From the NCBI GenBank assembly GCA_013350335.1, contig CM023539.1:44378631-44442630 (forward strand): a stretch of DNA of 64,000 nt, in the 5' to 3' direction. This DNA is from Chimonanthus salicifolius (lineage: Eukaryota; Streptophyta; Magnoliopsida; Laurales; Calycanthaceae). Numbering within the stretch: the first letter of the stretch is position 1; the number at the start of each line of letters is the position of its first letter. A model generated the notes under the pieces. The model was not told the DNA's origin. It was given only the letters and a program-made list of their open reading frames with translations, and ran no database searches. The position numbers and the translations under genes are program-made. Below are positions 32,564-45,800 of this stretch, in pieces.

Positions 32564-34530
32564 TGCCCTTTTGCTAACAACAAATGATGAATCTAACAAG
32601 CATTGTTTATTGCACCTGCAAAGTCTGAACTGAAGTGTGAAATCAATTCAATGGGATTCAGACAGAAACCTAATCGGCTCCTTAATCAGGCCTCTAATCA
32701 AATCCAAAAATCATTAGCACTGCTTATGCAAATTCTCCCTCTTCCTAAGCATCTGCCTTCGCTTATAGTGAGGTAGTGGCAAGTTACACAGCAACCATAG
32801 AATAATCATCAGTTGAAGGCACAGTAATGATGATTGATCCAAATGCAATTACAATGCACCAATTAATTGATACGTTCGATCCATCGAGGGCTACACCCAT
32901 TTACCCCTTTCACCAATGTTTGTTAGTAATATTCAATCCACGCTCATTTACTTTCTAATATGGTATAGATCCAATCAGTAGGGTCCAGTGGATTTGAGAG
33001 GGAAAAAACACCATAGGTCACACAGGCTGTGCCTGGTCAACAAGGAGTTCTTTTTTCTTTTTTCATGCCAGGGTTTTAAAGCTTTTGGCCAGATGAGCTT
33101 TTCATGGTTAATGTCCAAAAGAGATGTAAACAGGCTAAGCTCAAGCTAGCCAAACCTAGCGAGCCAGATTCTAGTGGGCTAAGACCTTGAACATTAGAGG
33201 CAAATCTTCATCCTAAAGATATAAAATGTTACGCTGAAATTTGATTAGCACTCAGCCCTATTAGCTACAATTAGGTTTCAAATGAAATTGCAGCCAGCAA
33301 CAATAGCACAACCATTAGTGGATGCAGTAACAATAAGCAACTGATAAGAGGGAGGGGTCGAAAAACGGCCATAGGTCGTACAGTTATAATTTTGGCCCAT
33401 ACAACATAAATTCAGCAATTTTTATATTTTATATTTTCTTAAAAAATATTGTTTAGACTGTTTTTCAGATTGAATCTTGCATTGTGTATGACTTTTATAT
33501 TTTATATTTTCTTAAAAAATATCGTATAGACTTTTTTTCAAATTGAATCTTGCATTGTGTATGATTATAGAAAAATTTAGAAATAAGTTCTTTAATTGTG
33601 AAAGGCATTTGTTGATTCCAAACTTTTTTCCTTACAATTTGTTCATTTTATATCATTTTCATCAATTTTTTTTTTAAAGTTAATCACGATTTTGAAGTTT
33701 CTTGTGAAAATAATTTAATGAAATAATATTGAGTGCTTATAGAATTATGTCGATATTGTGGCTCGCTCTGTGTGAATAATTTTAATAGAAGTCTCTTCTC
33801 ACTACGGAATTGTGTCGATTTGTGAAAATAATTTTAATGATAGTCTTGATGTGTCTTGTTAGAAAAGTCACTTTAACTAGATAAATGGATAGACCCAAAC
33901 CTTATCTACAACTGATCCAGATCGACTACACCTATTTAACAAGAGCCGCCAAACATAGACTCAAACTTGAATAAACCCGAATCCAATAAGACCCAACCCA
34001 GCGATCCATTGCCATGAACCAGTTGAATAGAATGTATCCTTAGCTTTTAGGATGTAAATGTCCTCAATTGAGTCGAGCTGGGCCAGCTTAAAGCTGGTTG
34101 AATTTTTGTTGATCTAAACTCGAAGCTAGCTGAGCCAAGTCAACATAGGGCCAGCTTGAGTTTAGCTTGCAAATATTTAATGAGCATTCAAGCTTGAAAG
34201 CAAGCTGGGCATACTCCATTTTTAGCTTTCAGTAATGTACATCAAGAATGACCTTGACTCGAGCTCAATTCAAACTGTAATTATAACAAAATAAATGATC
34301 AATATGTTAATATAAACAGATAACGATACCATGCACGAGGAATACAGCACCAAAATGCCCAAATAACGGGCAATAACAGAGATTAAAAAGATTTAAAGAC
34401 AGACTTTCTTTATTGGTATCCCATCCAAAGATTCATATTGCAAATTCCTAGTGTTTAACACGTAATATGAACAAGGTAATGAAGATTTGCTCAAACAAAG
34501 AGCAAATTAAACAAAACTTCCTGATATAAC
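32564..34530. other. intergenic, including a 71-bp tandem pair
   Basis: No gene seen. 33420-33562 contains two tandem copies of about 71 bp (ttttatattttatattttct ... aatcttgcattgtgtatga). 33890-34010 has cccgaatccaataagaccca wording like that near 4300, probably degenerate transposon DNA. At 34409-34415 the minus strand has aataaag, a possible poly(A) signal for the gene that ends at 34531. Confidence 0.5.
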
Positions 34531-37500
34531 CTAGTGTTTGTCCTTGGTAAGATCCTTCTCAGGGATCGGTGATTCCAATTCCTTAGGTTTGACTTTCTCT
34601 GTTGCCCTGAAAGAAGCACAACACCAATAAATTTATAAAAGCTTAGGTAAACATTTGTGAGGGATTGGTAACACACTAAATAAATAATCAGGAACTAAAT
34701 ATTCACACTAGCATCTGGTTTTCTTCAGAGATGACAAAAATTTTATTAAGAGAAAAGGTAATCTCCACCTATAAGTCGTGTTCAAAAAGACAATCAGCAG
34801 CCAAACAAGGATATAATCTGAGCTTATCAGTAAAAAACAATATTCCCCAAGCAAATGCATGTGGAACCACTTCCCACAATATCATACATGGACCAAAGCA
34901 AAGGTTATGAACCTCTGCCGGACTTCTCTTGGTGCAATTAATTCCATTTCCAAGTTGACGATTCTGTAAAACATATCATACATAGAAACCATTACAAAAG
35001 ATTTTGCTATTCTAGAGGTATTTACTTCTTTTCTAAAAGAAAGAAGCATTCTGAATGATAGATCCTGTAAAGTATCGTTAAAATTAATGCTCATAGACCT
35101 TCTGAATTATGTAGAAGTGTATAACGTGTATGACCTTTGATAGAGCTGTGGAAGTTAAGTTTCTGTTCTTTGCTTATTAATAGCTGCCAAGTTGTCTTCC
35201 CTTCAAACACACCATGTGAGTACTTTTTCAAGGGAGGGAAAATAACACATGAATCTGTCTCAGTTGCTTCCCCGTACGTAGTTACTGGAACAAACTTGAA
35301 TGAAAAGTTATCTTCAGCCATAAAATTGTGTTTTGTGTACAAGGCTTTTATATGGTAGGCTGGAGATTTCCAAGCCAATAAATATTCTTTTTTCCCTCTA
35401 CTTTTATTACTAATACCAATACAATAATTGAGGCAAGAAGAGTAAAATAATTCTAAAGGACAAACAGAAACCAACAACAAATGCAACCATAGGAAGAACA
35501 TTAGGGCCACAAAGCAACAGTTTAATTCTATGCACTTATATGCAGGGATAGAGAATTGTGCAAAACCGAACAAGTTGACTCCATACCTGATTGTCCAGGC
35601 ATCTTGCCAAAACATTTATCTAACCACTAAATTACATTCATGTCATACAAGTTTCTTTATTAATTGCTGCATAGCACTAGAGAACTACAGTACATCCAAC
35701 ACCAAGAAGAAAGCTACATCAGTTGGCATTATGACACTGCAATCTTCTAATACTCATGAACAACCTAGGTCCTTGAACAAATAAAAAAGCGTAAAAAAAA
35801 TATTGTAATTACTGCAAATGTAAGCAGACATACAATTCAGTCCACAGCACAGAAGAAAGTTTGTGACAAGATAATCCATTGCAGGATTTGCAGCTTACTT
35901 TATCAGGAACAATTAACCCCCTTTCAGAGAGAGAACACTAGAGATCTATAAGGAGAAAGAGAATATACATGAGATTGAGCTAAAAAAGTTGGGATTACAG
36001 GATACTTCAAAATGGATTAGGGATTCTTCTAGAACCTTTCTTGGTAACCATGTCTTCTCCACATCCCCATCCATAAACTTCCTTTTCTTGAGACTAATAA
36101 TAAATTTTATTTATTGCCTTATACGTAGAAGTAAGAATGTAAAATATTGAGATTCCACACAAAGAGGAAAAGAGCAGAAACACAGCCACGATAAACTAGG
36201 TTACTATAAAAAATAATGTACAATATCCCCCTTCCCCAGACATAAAACTCCAGCTTTTCCATGTATGATATAACCACAAGCTTCTTGGAACAGCTTAACA
36301 TAAGTATGCTTAGGAGTAAAAATCAATGATTTGAATATCTCATTTCTGCATTCCATACACAGATAAGTCCATAGGTAGCTCATCATGGTCAAAACGTATT
36401 TGATGCCCACAACTTCTGTAGATGAATAGACCTGCACCTTTACCCAAACACTTTGACTGTTTTTGTTCATACCTTCCATGCATTGAAACTTGCACATTGT
36501 ACTTGTGAACATGTGCATCCAAATGTAGTTAAAATAAATTTTCCCTCAAATACTAGGCAAATACAAGCACCCATGTCACTTCAGGAGGAGATGCATTTGC
36601 AACTATGAATGATACTTAGATTGTGGGATAGGAAATAATATTTAAAATGGCCAGACATGGATGAACCATAGGAACAGGATAGGAAGAACATAATTCTGAT
36701 AGGCCCACAGATCATAGAAAATTCTACTGCAAAGGAGGAGAACAAAATTAGATAGAAAAATTGAGAATAGGGGATGAGGTGATTGTTAATAAGCCGAGAC
36801 ATATGAGATGATTGCTAATAAGTCAAGACAATCTTCTGTGATGGTAGAATTCTTCTGAAGCCAGTATTTAGAAACCAGTATGGACAGATTGAGATTAGAT
36901 GGAATTGACTTCGCATAGCCACACTTGGAAAAAAAACATTATGGCTTGAAAGAGGTTTTGATGAAGAAGAAGTACATGGGTGATCAAAGGTATGGTGAGA
37001 TATAAGGCACTGGGCCCAACAAATTCACTATTTATTTCTATTAACAGCTTTTGGATATTATAAGAGTTGATTACCTGGTAGTACTGGCAGAGTTCCACAG
37101 TACAAAGAAATTCCATAAAGGAATGAATTCAACATTCCTCACAGTGAAACCTAATGTTAACAAAACCATGAAATTGTCAAAATTCAGAACGATTAGCCTA
37201 ATGTGCAGCCTTTACAAAATTATTGCTGAAGTGTAGGTGAATCGATTGAAGAGATTATGTCTTTGATCACATTACCTTAACAGGGAGGCCTTGTCAATGG
37301 AAACAAATTCTAGATGGTATCCTTATTGCCAATGAATGTACTGATTGAAGGAAAGAACAAAGCAAGCAGAAGTAGTTTGAAAGGTGGATCTCATGGAAGC
37401 ATACAACCAAGTAATTTGTTGTTTCTGAGTTATATGCTAGAAAGGTTTGGCTTTGGAGAGAAATGGATATCCTCAAGGTTTCTCCAAAAGACATCAAGCC

Positions 37501-40324
37501 CTAAGGCAAGGTGACCCCTTATCCCCCTTTCTCTTCTCAATTGTCATGGAAGGAGTGCAGCCTATTTCAGAGAATGGAGCACAAAAGTCTAATTTATACC
37601 TTTTTGATGTCCAACTCTAGATTTTCCATTGCCCACCTTCAATTTGTGGACAACACTATCTTCTTAATACTTTCAGAGTGTTCAAATGTTCCCAAGCCAT
37701 GTCAGTTTTAAAGGTTAACATAGCAAAGAGCTCTATAGCTAGTGTTTCGACTTTAGAAGATGGAGTCACGAGGTAAGTTGATTCTATTGGATGTGCTAAG
37801 GTACAAGCCATGTTTCCTTATCTAAGCCTTCGTTCGGGAGGAAATCCCAAGTCCTTATCAGGTGAGAGCTGGTAATTAAAAATTTCATTGGGAAATTAGC
37901 TTCTTAGAAAAGATTTTACCTGTCTTTTGAAAGTCATATCGCATTTATTAAATCTATTCTTAATAGTCTACCCATTATCATTTATCCCTTTCTCAAATCC
38001 AATTCAAAGTGGTTGGAATTTTTGAGAAGATCGAAAGAGATTTCCCATGGGATGGCATTGGAGATATGGAAAATATATTTAGTTGATTAGAAAAGAGTGA
38101 AGCAAAATTTGTAAATTAGAGGCTTAGGCTCAGGCTATGTAGTTGAGAAAACTTGGTCCCTGATTTTTAAAATTTGGTAGAGTTTAGTGAGAAAGGGGGG
38201 GCTTTATAGAGGGAGGTCATAAAAGTAAAATATGGAGAAACAGATAAAGGATGGACGCCAAGTAGCGTCAATCATAGGGAAGGATCCCAAATATGGAGAG
38301 ATATATCCAAGTTGGGAATGTTGGGTCATAGAGTGGGAGAAGAAAATAATGAACACTAGAACCAATGGTAGGGAATGTAGCTAGAATAAATATTTTTGGA
38401 AGGACCACTGAGTGGAAAGAAACCTCTAATATTTCTTTTCCCTAGACTGTATTCTCTTTCTAATAGAAAAGGAATGGCAGAGTCAAGGATTATGTTGAGG
38501 TACAGGAGAAAGGGTGTCGTGGCCTTCAACTTTAGAAGGAATCTCATGAATCATGAGATTTCGCAATTAGAGGTTTTACTTTTTGCAATTAATACGTGTC
38601 AAAGATGGTAGAATTTGCGTTACAGAATCTAGTGGGATTTTTCATGCAAGTCTATCTACTCTCTTCTGATACTCCATTTGGTCATCCATTGTCCCCTCAA
38701 AGTGAGATTTTTGCCGGATGATCACCTTGAACTAGATTCTTTCAATAAATTTAAGTAAAAAAATTCTCCCTCCCTAATGTGTGTCCTTTGCTGGATAGTT
38801 AGGATTTCTTTTTTTTCTTTTCTTTTCTTTTTTGGAAAGGTAACTGTTTCATTCATAACAGAAGAAATACTACACAGCCATAGGAACATACAGCCGGGCT
38901 AAAACAGCCCGTCACCCCTCAACTCTGATAATAAGCACCACTCCCCAAAAGATTACATAAACCTATTTACCACTTCCAAAGACAAACAATCCCCTTACAT
39001 TCCATGAAAGTATTTTCATTAAGACACTTCCACATCACCTGCCGAACCTACCACAAACACACTACAATCATAATTCACTAAGGATTCCAAGTTTTTCAAT
39101 TCTCTCTCCCTTTTTTCTATTTCTCTTCGTCAATTGTTCTTCCTTTTCTCGTTTTTCAGCCTCCCAGAAGACCTGTAATATTTCTTTCAACTGAAGTGTC
39201 TGATGTGGAAAGGAAATACCAAGTAAAGCTCCCATGAGCATGATCTTCTCGTCATCAAATTCCTGCAATCTAACTGTCAAAGCCATAGAATTTGAAGCCT
39301 CCACTCTATCATCACCCTCAGCAGCATCCGCCCAGCTCAATGGACCCGGAGACTCCCCTACCTTCTCCATCAGTAAAGCTTCACTTCGCATCAATTTGTC
39401 TCCTTCCTGTGAATCCTTTGCTCACCAACCTTCCATTTCCAAATGTTCACACTGGAGCTATTTTTGGTCTATTGTATACACATTCAAACCATCTTAAAGG
39501 GCATTACATCTACTCATAGATAAGAGTTGGTGACCCTTAATTTTCTTCTGATGTAACCGCACTAAGCTGAAAATATGTGAATCTAATAAGTAATCACCAT
39601 AAATATTGGTTTCCGCATCTCTACTACTCATTTGATGAATTGTCATTTTAAAATGTGACATTTTGAACTAAGTGGTATAGATACAGGACCTGACAACACG
39701 TTTCTTCTCCTTCACAGGATCATCTCTCTAATTGGTGTGGCTAAAGCATTTAAACTTATTCCATCTGCTCAATTTGGATGCATGAAAAGGAAGGCACATC
39801 CATAATAAACCACCACTCTCTCTCTTGGTGGGGTGGGGGGGAGGGGGAAGGAGCGCTCACCAAAAATAGCCAATTCTATTTTTCTTCTTGATTCTGAAAA
39901 TGGATATTCGAAGAACATAATTTCCTTCCTATGCATCCCAACTAAGATATTCACTAAGAAACAGAGAAGAAAAAATCATACCAACAAATGAACACGATTA
40001 AAATGAAGGAAACCCAAAAAGAAAACAATCAGAATTCCAATCAAATGTGGAAAAAAAATGATCTAATATAAAAATATTAATAATAAAATAAAACTAATAA
40101 TAATGAAAGAACCAATGAACTGAAAGAGGGGAAAGAATCAAATAGAAAAAGGGCAGGATCAGCGTCACTTACTTAGAAACAGAAGAAGATTCTTCTTCGA
40201 GCCACTGTCTGATTTGCTTGACGTTCCGCCTGAAAATGGAAGCTGATTGTTTAACATCACTGCGGAGGAGGAGAACAACTGCGCTCACTCCAGCAACAGT
40301 GATGATGAAATTCGTCAGAGCCAT
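34531..40324 (-). CDS. Small conserved single-pass membrane protein (75 aa), two coding exons
   Basis: Exon 1 is 40324 down to 40173 and exon 2 is 34606 down to 34531, joined in phase 2 across a 5566-bp intron (donor aa|gtaagt, acceptor ttcag|gg). The protein starts MALTNFIITVAGVSAVVLLL, a membrane helix, followed by a basic/amphipathic part (DVKQSASIFRRNVKQIRQWL), an acidic-serine stretch (EEESSSVSK) and a Lys/Glu/Pro tail ending DKDKH-like (LTKDKH). I recognise it as resembling a small uncharacterised protein conserved in land plants; no function is known to me. A 5' UTR intron is supported by splice sites at 40511 (donor) and 40361 (acceptor). The promoter carries a telo-box and several TGGGCY elements. 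Confidence 0.75.
34607..36900. other. intron of the 75-aa protein gene, unassigned part
   Basis: AT-rich intronic DNA. The longest open frame (174 codons, minus strand, 35091-35615) has no recognisable domain and is hydrophobic and Cys-rich at its start. I do not support it as a gene. Confidence 0.4.
36960..38640 (+). pseudogene. L1-type LINE ORF2 remnant (reverse transcriptase to C-terminus)
   Basis: In scattered frames the plus strand shows the order of an L1 reverse transcriptase: VEFH/LAEFHSTKKFHKGMNSTF, LSKFRTISLMCSLYKIIAEV, DGILIANE-like segment, GFGEKWI, LRQGDPLSPFLFS with stops, LQFVDNTIF in place of F.DD, and further C-terminal pieces (LNIAKSS, GMAESRIMLRYRRKGV). Stops and frameshifts throughout make it inert. 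It lies in the opposite orientation to the host gene. Confidence 0.75.
38806..39440 (-). pseudogene. LINE 3'-end and ORF fragment, minus strand
   Basis: Minus-strand reading ends in an A-rich tail (seen as ttttttcttttcttttcttt at 38806-38828) preceded by ccaaaaaagaaaa and tgaatgaaacagttaccttt, a typical plant L1 tail. Upstream on that strand is a 108-codon open frame (39394-39068) with a Lys/Glu-rich end (KREKEEQLTKRNRKKGERIE). I infer a 5'-truncated LINE. The ORF itself is not clearly assignable. Confidence 0.45.
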
Positions 40325-40745
40325 TCCCTTTTTTAACACCTTAGTCTCTTCAAACCTTCTCTACTGACACAAAATAAATAAAAAATCACCTTCAGAAATC
40401 AGATGTTATCCAAAACTAACTACTTCCCAAACATGCTCTAAGATTTCCCCGCAAAGATATAAAAAGAATATATTATGACGAAAATTATAATGACGAGATA
40501 GTGGTACTTACAGTTGTTGCAGAGGAAGAAGATGATGCTGATGTAGAGAGAATGGTGGATTAGGGTTTGAGTTTTGGGCTTTTGGATTTTGGGTATGGAC
40601 TATGGACTCCGGAAACAAATAAAAGATCCTCAGTTTTGGAAGTGGGCTGTTCAGAGTCCGCACGCGATCATGTAAAACTTGATCTAAAATATTCACATGA
40701 TACTCTTTCCATCGAAATATCGAATATAATAATTATGGGCCCAAA
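40325..40745 (-). promoter_or_regulatory. Promoter and 5' UTR of the 75-aa protein gene
   Basis: Minus-strand aaaccctaa (plus 40560-40568) is a telo-box. TGGGCY elements lie at 40575-40580, 40643-40648 and 40736-40741. Telo-box plus site II elements is a combination known in plant promoters for ribosomal, mitochondrial and other growth-linked housekeeping genes. A 5' UTR exon upstream of 40511 and the splice pair 40511/40361 are consistent with transcription starting near 40560-40600. Confidence 0.55.
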
Positions 40746-41260
40746 ATATATTTATGACATCTTATTAAAGAAAGTCTGGATATAATTTTTTCTCTTGAGG
40801 CACACGAAGGTCTTGATTATGATAAAATTCTGGATTTCACGTGTGCATGGAGAATTTTTTACATAATTATATAAGAATATATAGTCCAATTAAAATATAT
40901 TATATTATTATTTACATTTTATCATGTACATTATTTTGATAAAATCTAAAATAAATATGTAATATAAAAAATGTAAACTACTAATTAATCCGCAGAGAAA
41001 ATACAAAATATATACCAATATATAGAGGAAGATGGAACTTTCAAATCAATGTATAAAGGAAAATTCAAAATATAAAATAATATATAAGAACTTTGCATAT
41101 TGTTCTGCATTTTATCAAAATAATATTTAGAGTAAAGGGTACATAATAACATAACATTGTGCAAATAAAACTGTGTGTAGCTATGTTAAAATTAGGGCGT
41201 GTTGACAATTTACAATAGAAGGTGAGGTTTTGAACTTAGGGTGTGCAGTGCAGAGATTAA
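40746..41260. other. intergenic, no gene seen
   Basis: Very AT-rich non-coding DNA with many ATATAT words between the promoter and the next transposon. No element ends were found. Confidence 0.5.
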
Positions 41261-42816
41261 GGCTGCATTTGGATGGGGTAAGAGGGGGTAACCCCCCATT
41301 AACAAGGGCGTGAGGGTAAAAATTTACCCCTCTCATCACCATTTTGAATACCCCCATGGGGCTTGGGGTATTCATTCTTAAATACCCCTCCTTACTCTCT
41401 ATTTTGCTGTTTCATGAGTTTTTTTTTTTACATTTTATTTATTTATTTAGTTTGGTGAATACTTGGTTTTTTTTTTAAAAGCACTATATTATTTCCATTT
41501 GATAAATTTCATATCACCAAATAATAAATTATTTTTTTATGAAAAGATATGTAGAATTTTTTTATTCATTTATTGAAATTTAAAATAATAATAATGGTTT
41601 TTTATTTATTTTTTATTTTTTAAGGAAACCTTGCCCCTATTTACCCCGTGCTTTCCTCTATTTTTCAATTATATATTATATAATTGAAAAATTAATAGAT
41701 TTCAAATAATTAGTAATTTTATTTTTTATATTATATAGATTTTCAACATGTTGCATTTGGACGAGGGGTAAATTTTTACAGGGATTACCCCAAGTTACCC
41801 TTGAGTAGGGGTAATTGTAAGTAAGGGTAACCTGACATACTAACAATTTTAGAATAATTAGTAATTTTATTTAATCCATATAATATAAAAATAAAATTTT
41901 TAAAACATATTTGTCAAAATGTCCTATTTTTAAGGGGTGATTCTATCAAAATTTCAATAAGGTTTCAAAACTCTGAAAGAGTTAGAGGTTCATGGTAATC
42001 TCTTTTAGGGTAATTAACAATTTATTCTGTTAGAAGTTTATTTTAAAAATGTGTCAACATTTTCAACGTGATGCATTTGGGTGAGGGGTAAATTTTTACA
42101 GGGGTTATCCTTGAGTAGGGGTAACTGTAAGTAGGGGTAAACTGACATATTAACAATTTTTTGAGAATTAATAATTTTATTAAATCTATATAATATAAAA
42201 ATAAAAATAAAATTTTCTGAAACATATTTGTCAAAATATTATATTTTTAAGCGGTGATTCTGTCGAAATTTTGATAGAGTCTCGAATCTTCGAAAGAGTT
42301 TGAGGTTCATGGTAATTTCTTTCAGGGTAATTAACAATTTATTCTATTAGAAGTTTATTTTAAAAATGTTTCAACATTTTCAACATGATGCATTTTGATA
42401 AGGGGTAAATTTTTACAGGGGTAAAAATGTTTATGAAGAGATATGTTGATATTTTTTTATTCATTTATTGGGATTTAAAATAATAATATCTATTTTTTTT
42501 CTTTATTTATTTTTTTACTGTTAGATTACAAGTGTTCATTTTAAATTATAGTTATAAAAAGGAATCTATAAAATTAGATAATATTAGATTTACTTAATGA
42601 ATATTATTTAATAATTATATTTTATAAAATTTCTCATAAAATTGTTAATATATCAGGTTATCCTTGCTAATAGGTACCAAACAAGATTTTCTACCCTTAG
42701 GGTAAGTTTTTACTTTACCACTGCAATTACCAAAAAAGATAAGGGTAAATACTTTCAAAGGTGACCCCTACTCAATGGTAACCCCTATAAAAATTACCCC
42801 CCATCCAAACGCAGCC
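41261..42816. mobile_element. PIF/Harbinger-like non-autonomous element with internal repeats
   Basis: Ends are ggctgcatttggatgggg and ccccccatccaaacgcagcc, an inverted pair with one or two mismatches, flanked by the 3-bp duplication taa (41258-41260 and 42817-42819). This end type and the TWA target are typical of Tourist/PIF-Harbinger. The interior repeats the terminal wording (tgcatttgg.cgaggggtaa and acaggg.ttacccttgagtag) at about 41750, 42065 and 42385, a spacing near 315 bp. No transposase frame was seen. Confidence 0.85.
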
Positions 42817-42835
42817 TAAATCTGTAATCCATTAA

Positions 42836-45800
42836 TGTGACGCCCCGAAATTTTAGAAAATATAAATACTGGAGTATTAATAATTAATTGAGATTTAGTC
42901 AATTAATTTAGAGAAATTGAATGAGATTTACGTTTATGAAATTAAAATTATGTCAAATAATATAAGTGGGAATAAATTTATGAAATATATTGGAAAAGAA
43001 TCGGTCACATGTCACGCCAAGTCAAAAGGGACTCAAATGGAATATCTTAAAAAACTGAAGGGCAAAGAGGAAATGGAAAAGACAAGATAAGGATTGACCA
43101 AGTCACACACGTGGAAGTTCTACTTCCACCACATGAACAGTAATCTGTGAATAGTAATCCCTATTCATTAGGGGCACGGCAGTGAGTTATTCCTCTTTCT
43201 ATGCACACGGCACCCACTCCCCACTATTCCATATACGGCGATCTTTCCCTCTCTTCTTTATACACGAACAACACTTCTTCTTTCTCTTCTTTTCTTTACA
43301 CGGCAAAACTCCATACACCCTAAATTCTCCACTGAGAAACCTATCTTCCTCCGATGAAACTAAGAAGGAAAAACAAGGAAGAAAAGGAAAAGCGAGGAAG
43401 GAAAGGGATTACGAAAAGCGTAGTTAAGGTTGGTGCAACTTTTTAATATTGATATTTAATTTTAAATAAGAGTTTAGGGTGATTTAGAATCAACCATGGA
43501 CGGATACAGATTAATTAAATGAAAATAGGACTGATTTGAGAATTGTCGGGTATTCGTCCCAGGAATCAGGTTCAAATCCCTGAAAATATTTATGAAATTG
43601 GGATTGTGTAAAGGGATTGGAAGTCGTGAAGAAAAAGATTATTTTTCTTTATTATTATTAATTGTTGTCCTTCTCATAATTAATGAGTTATTTTCATTAA
43701 TATGTTATTATAAGAGTAAAAATATTAAAAGATAAAAAGGATTGAAATAAAAGCAGAAGTAAGGAGGGAAAGTAGAGTAAAGAAAACGAAGAGGGATGAT
43801 GAAGGGTTGAGAAACAAAGGCTGGCCGGGAATGGGGTAGTGGCTCACGGATGAGATGAAGGCTAGATTCTGCCCCTTTCAGTTAATTCTTCTCTTCTCAA
43901 TCTTGCCTTTGAATATCTAATTATTTTTAGAAGAATCTGATACCATCTTGTCAAAATTCAGCAGATATATGTATGTATTTAGTTATTTATTTTAATTGGA
44001 ATTTGGGTTTGAGAAGAGGTTTAAGGTTTGCTTTCTGATGTAAGCAATGAAATACCAACATGTTTTTGAGTTAGTGTATGTGAACTAAATGGGTTTTTAC
44101 CCATCGTTTTGTTTTTCCACCCTCACTGTTCTTGCCCAAGATCTGTTCCCAGAGTGAAAGAGAGGGAGATCACCGTCTGTTTGTAAAAAAATTGGATCCT
44201 TTAACTCACTGCATCCAACATGTTTGATGAAATGCCTGAATGGTAATACTTTTAATTTTGGCCATTTCTTCTCTTATTTCTCTCCTCTATAGATTAGAAA
44301 TTGTGGGTATCTTGGGTCTCTTGAGAAAATGTATCAAATCCAATGATTTGAACACGGGTAAATATATCCATGTTCATTTGACCAAACTGATAAATAAGTA
44401 ACACGGTTTTCAAAAATAAAAACCTGCTGAGGACTGATTTGGGAAGACTTAATTGGGCATGAAAGGGATCATAGAGAACCTGTTGATAAATCTGGAAGAC
44501 ATCATAGATGAGTGTGATTTGTCAGTGGCCTGTAGAAGGTTTCCATCTATCGTGTTTTGTAGTTCACCAATTGTTGAATTGTATGATGATTGCATGTCAA
44601 ACAGATGGATTTGTCTTGACTCTACAGGATTGTTTAGAATAGAATACAGAAATTGGAGCCTGAGAATGTATCTAAGATCATTGTCTCTCTCCTTATACAA
44701 GAAGTGGTGTGGTGTAGTGCTTGTAGCTAACCACAAAGCATACCTGTGAATTATTTAACTGTTCACCAATGTCTAATTACTGTTGTTAGCCTTTCCTTAA
44801 CTGTCCAAGGCCAATGTGATGGACAGATTTGAGATATTTGTCGCAGAGGTTTGTGATCAATTAGATAGTTGTTCATGGGAATCTTTGATGGAGGGAATTT
44901 TGGGTGAATCCAAAATTGAACAATCAGTTATGATTACAGAGAGAGTGAAAGTAAGACAGCTGCAGGAGTTAGAAGAGAAAACTTCTGTGAGCAGTGGATT
45001 GCCTATTTTCTAAAAAGCTTTATGGAGTTTTCATCTTTCAAACACTATATACAAGCCATTACCACTTGTTTCTTCCAGACTTAATGTTTTCATGTGCTAG
45101 TCATTTTTATACCAGTTTTTCAAGGAAAACCCAGATTACCATAACCCAATTTACAGCAGCAAGCTGGGCATATGCTTTGGTTGGTACAGACTGCAAATCA
45201 CAACAGTTCATCACTGCTGAGTTGATTTTGTTGATAAACCTGTGAGTTGTGTCACCAGCAGAAATCCATGTGCTGGGATCTGGTGGCAAAGAAAAACGAT
45301 CCAGTAAACAAGATTAGAATTGGAGCAGTATCTTTCCCTAATCACTGCAGATAGATTACCAATTCTATTCAGGCTCTACCCATTCTTATGTCAGTTACCC
45401 TCGTCCTTACATTTGGAGAGGCAAACTCTTTTGCTTAAGATCTTACACCTGTAGGATCCCGTGATTCAAACTAAGATATCTACTGTTGATACGAAGATGG
45501 TAAAATATAGGATTTTTGAAACTGTAAACAAAGTTATTTTAAGAATCCCATTTGAACATATAAATTAGATAGTTTGGAAATAATGAATAATCTTAATATT
45601 TATATATTATTAGAAATCACAAATTAGTGATATGTGAATTTATGTTCTTGACATATGGATAATGAAAGAAGGACCGAAAGCAAACCCGGTAGCACTGAGC
45701 TCGTTGTGAATTAACTTCATTTGCTGATCGGCTAGGATCAGGTAGTTTTTCCTACTTTCTTGATGTATCACATGACTCTTATGTATGTGGAGATTATATT

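Noticed and set aside
35091..35615. 174-codon minus-strand open frame in the intron of the 75-aa protein gene
   Set aside because: No recognisable domain, no splice context, and composition like intronic AT-rich DNA; probably a chance frame.
40508..40696. 62-codon minus-strand frame upstream of the small gene
   Set aside because: It overlaps the promoter and 5' UTR, runs into the UTR splice donor and has no homology that I recognise.
43182..44749. Open frames of 80-98 codons (43182-43427, 44453-44749)
   Set aside because: They are inside a solo LTR and have no recognisable protein motif.
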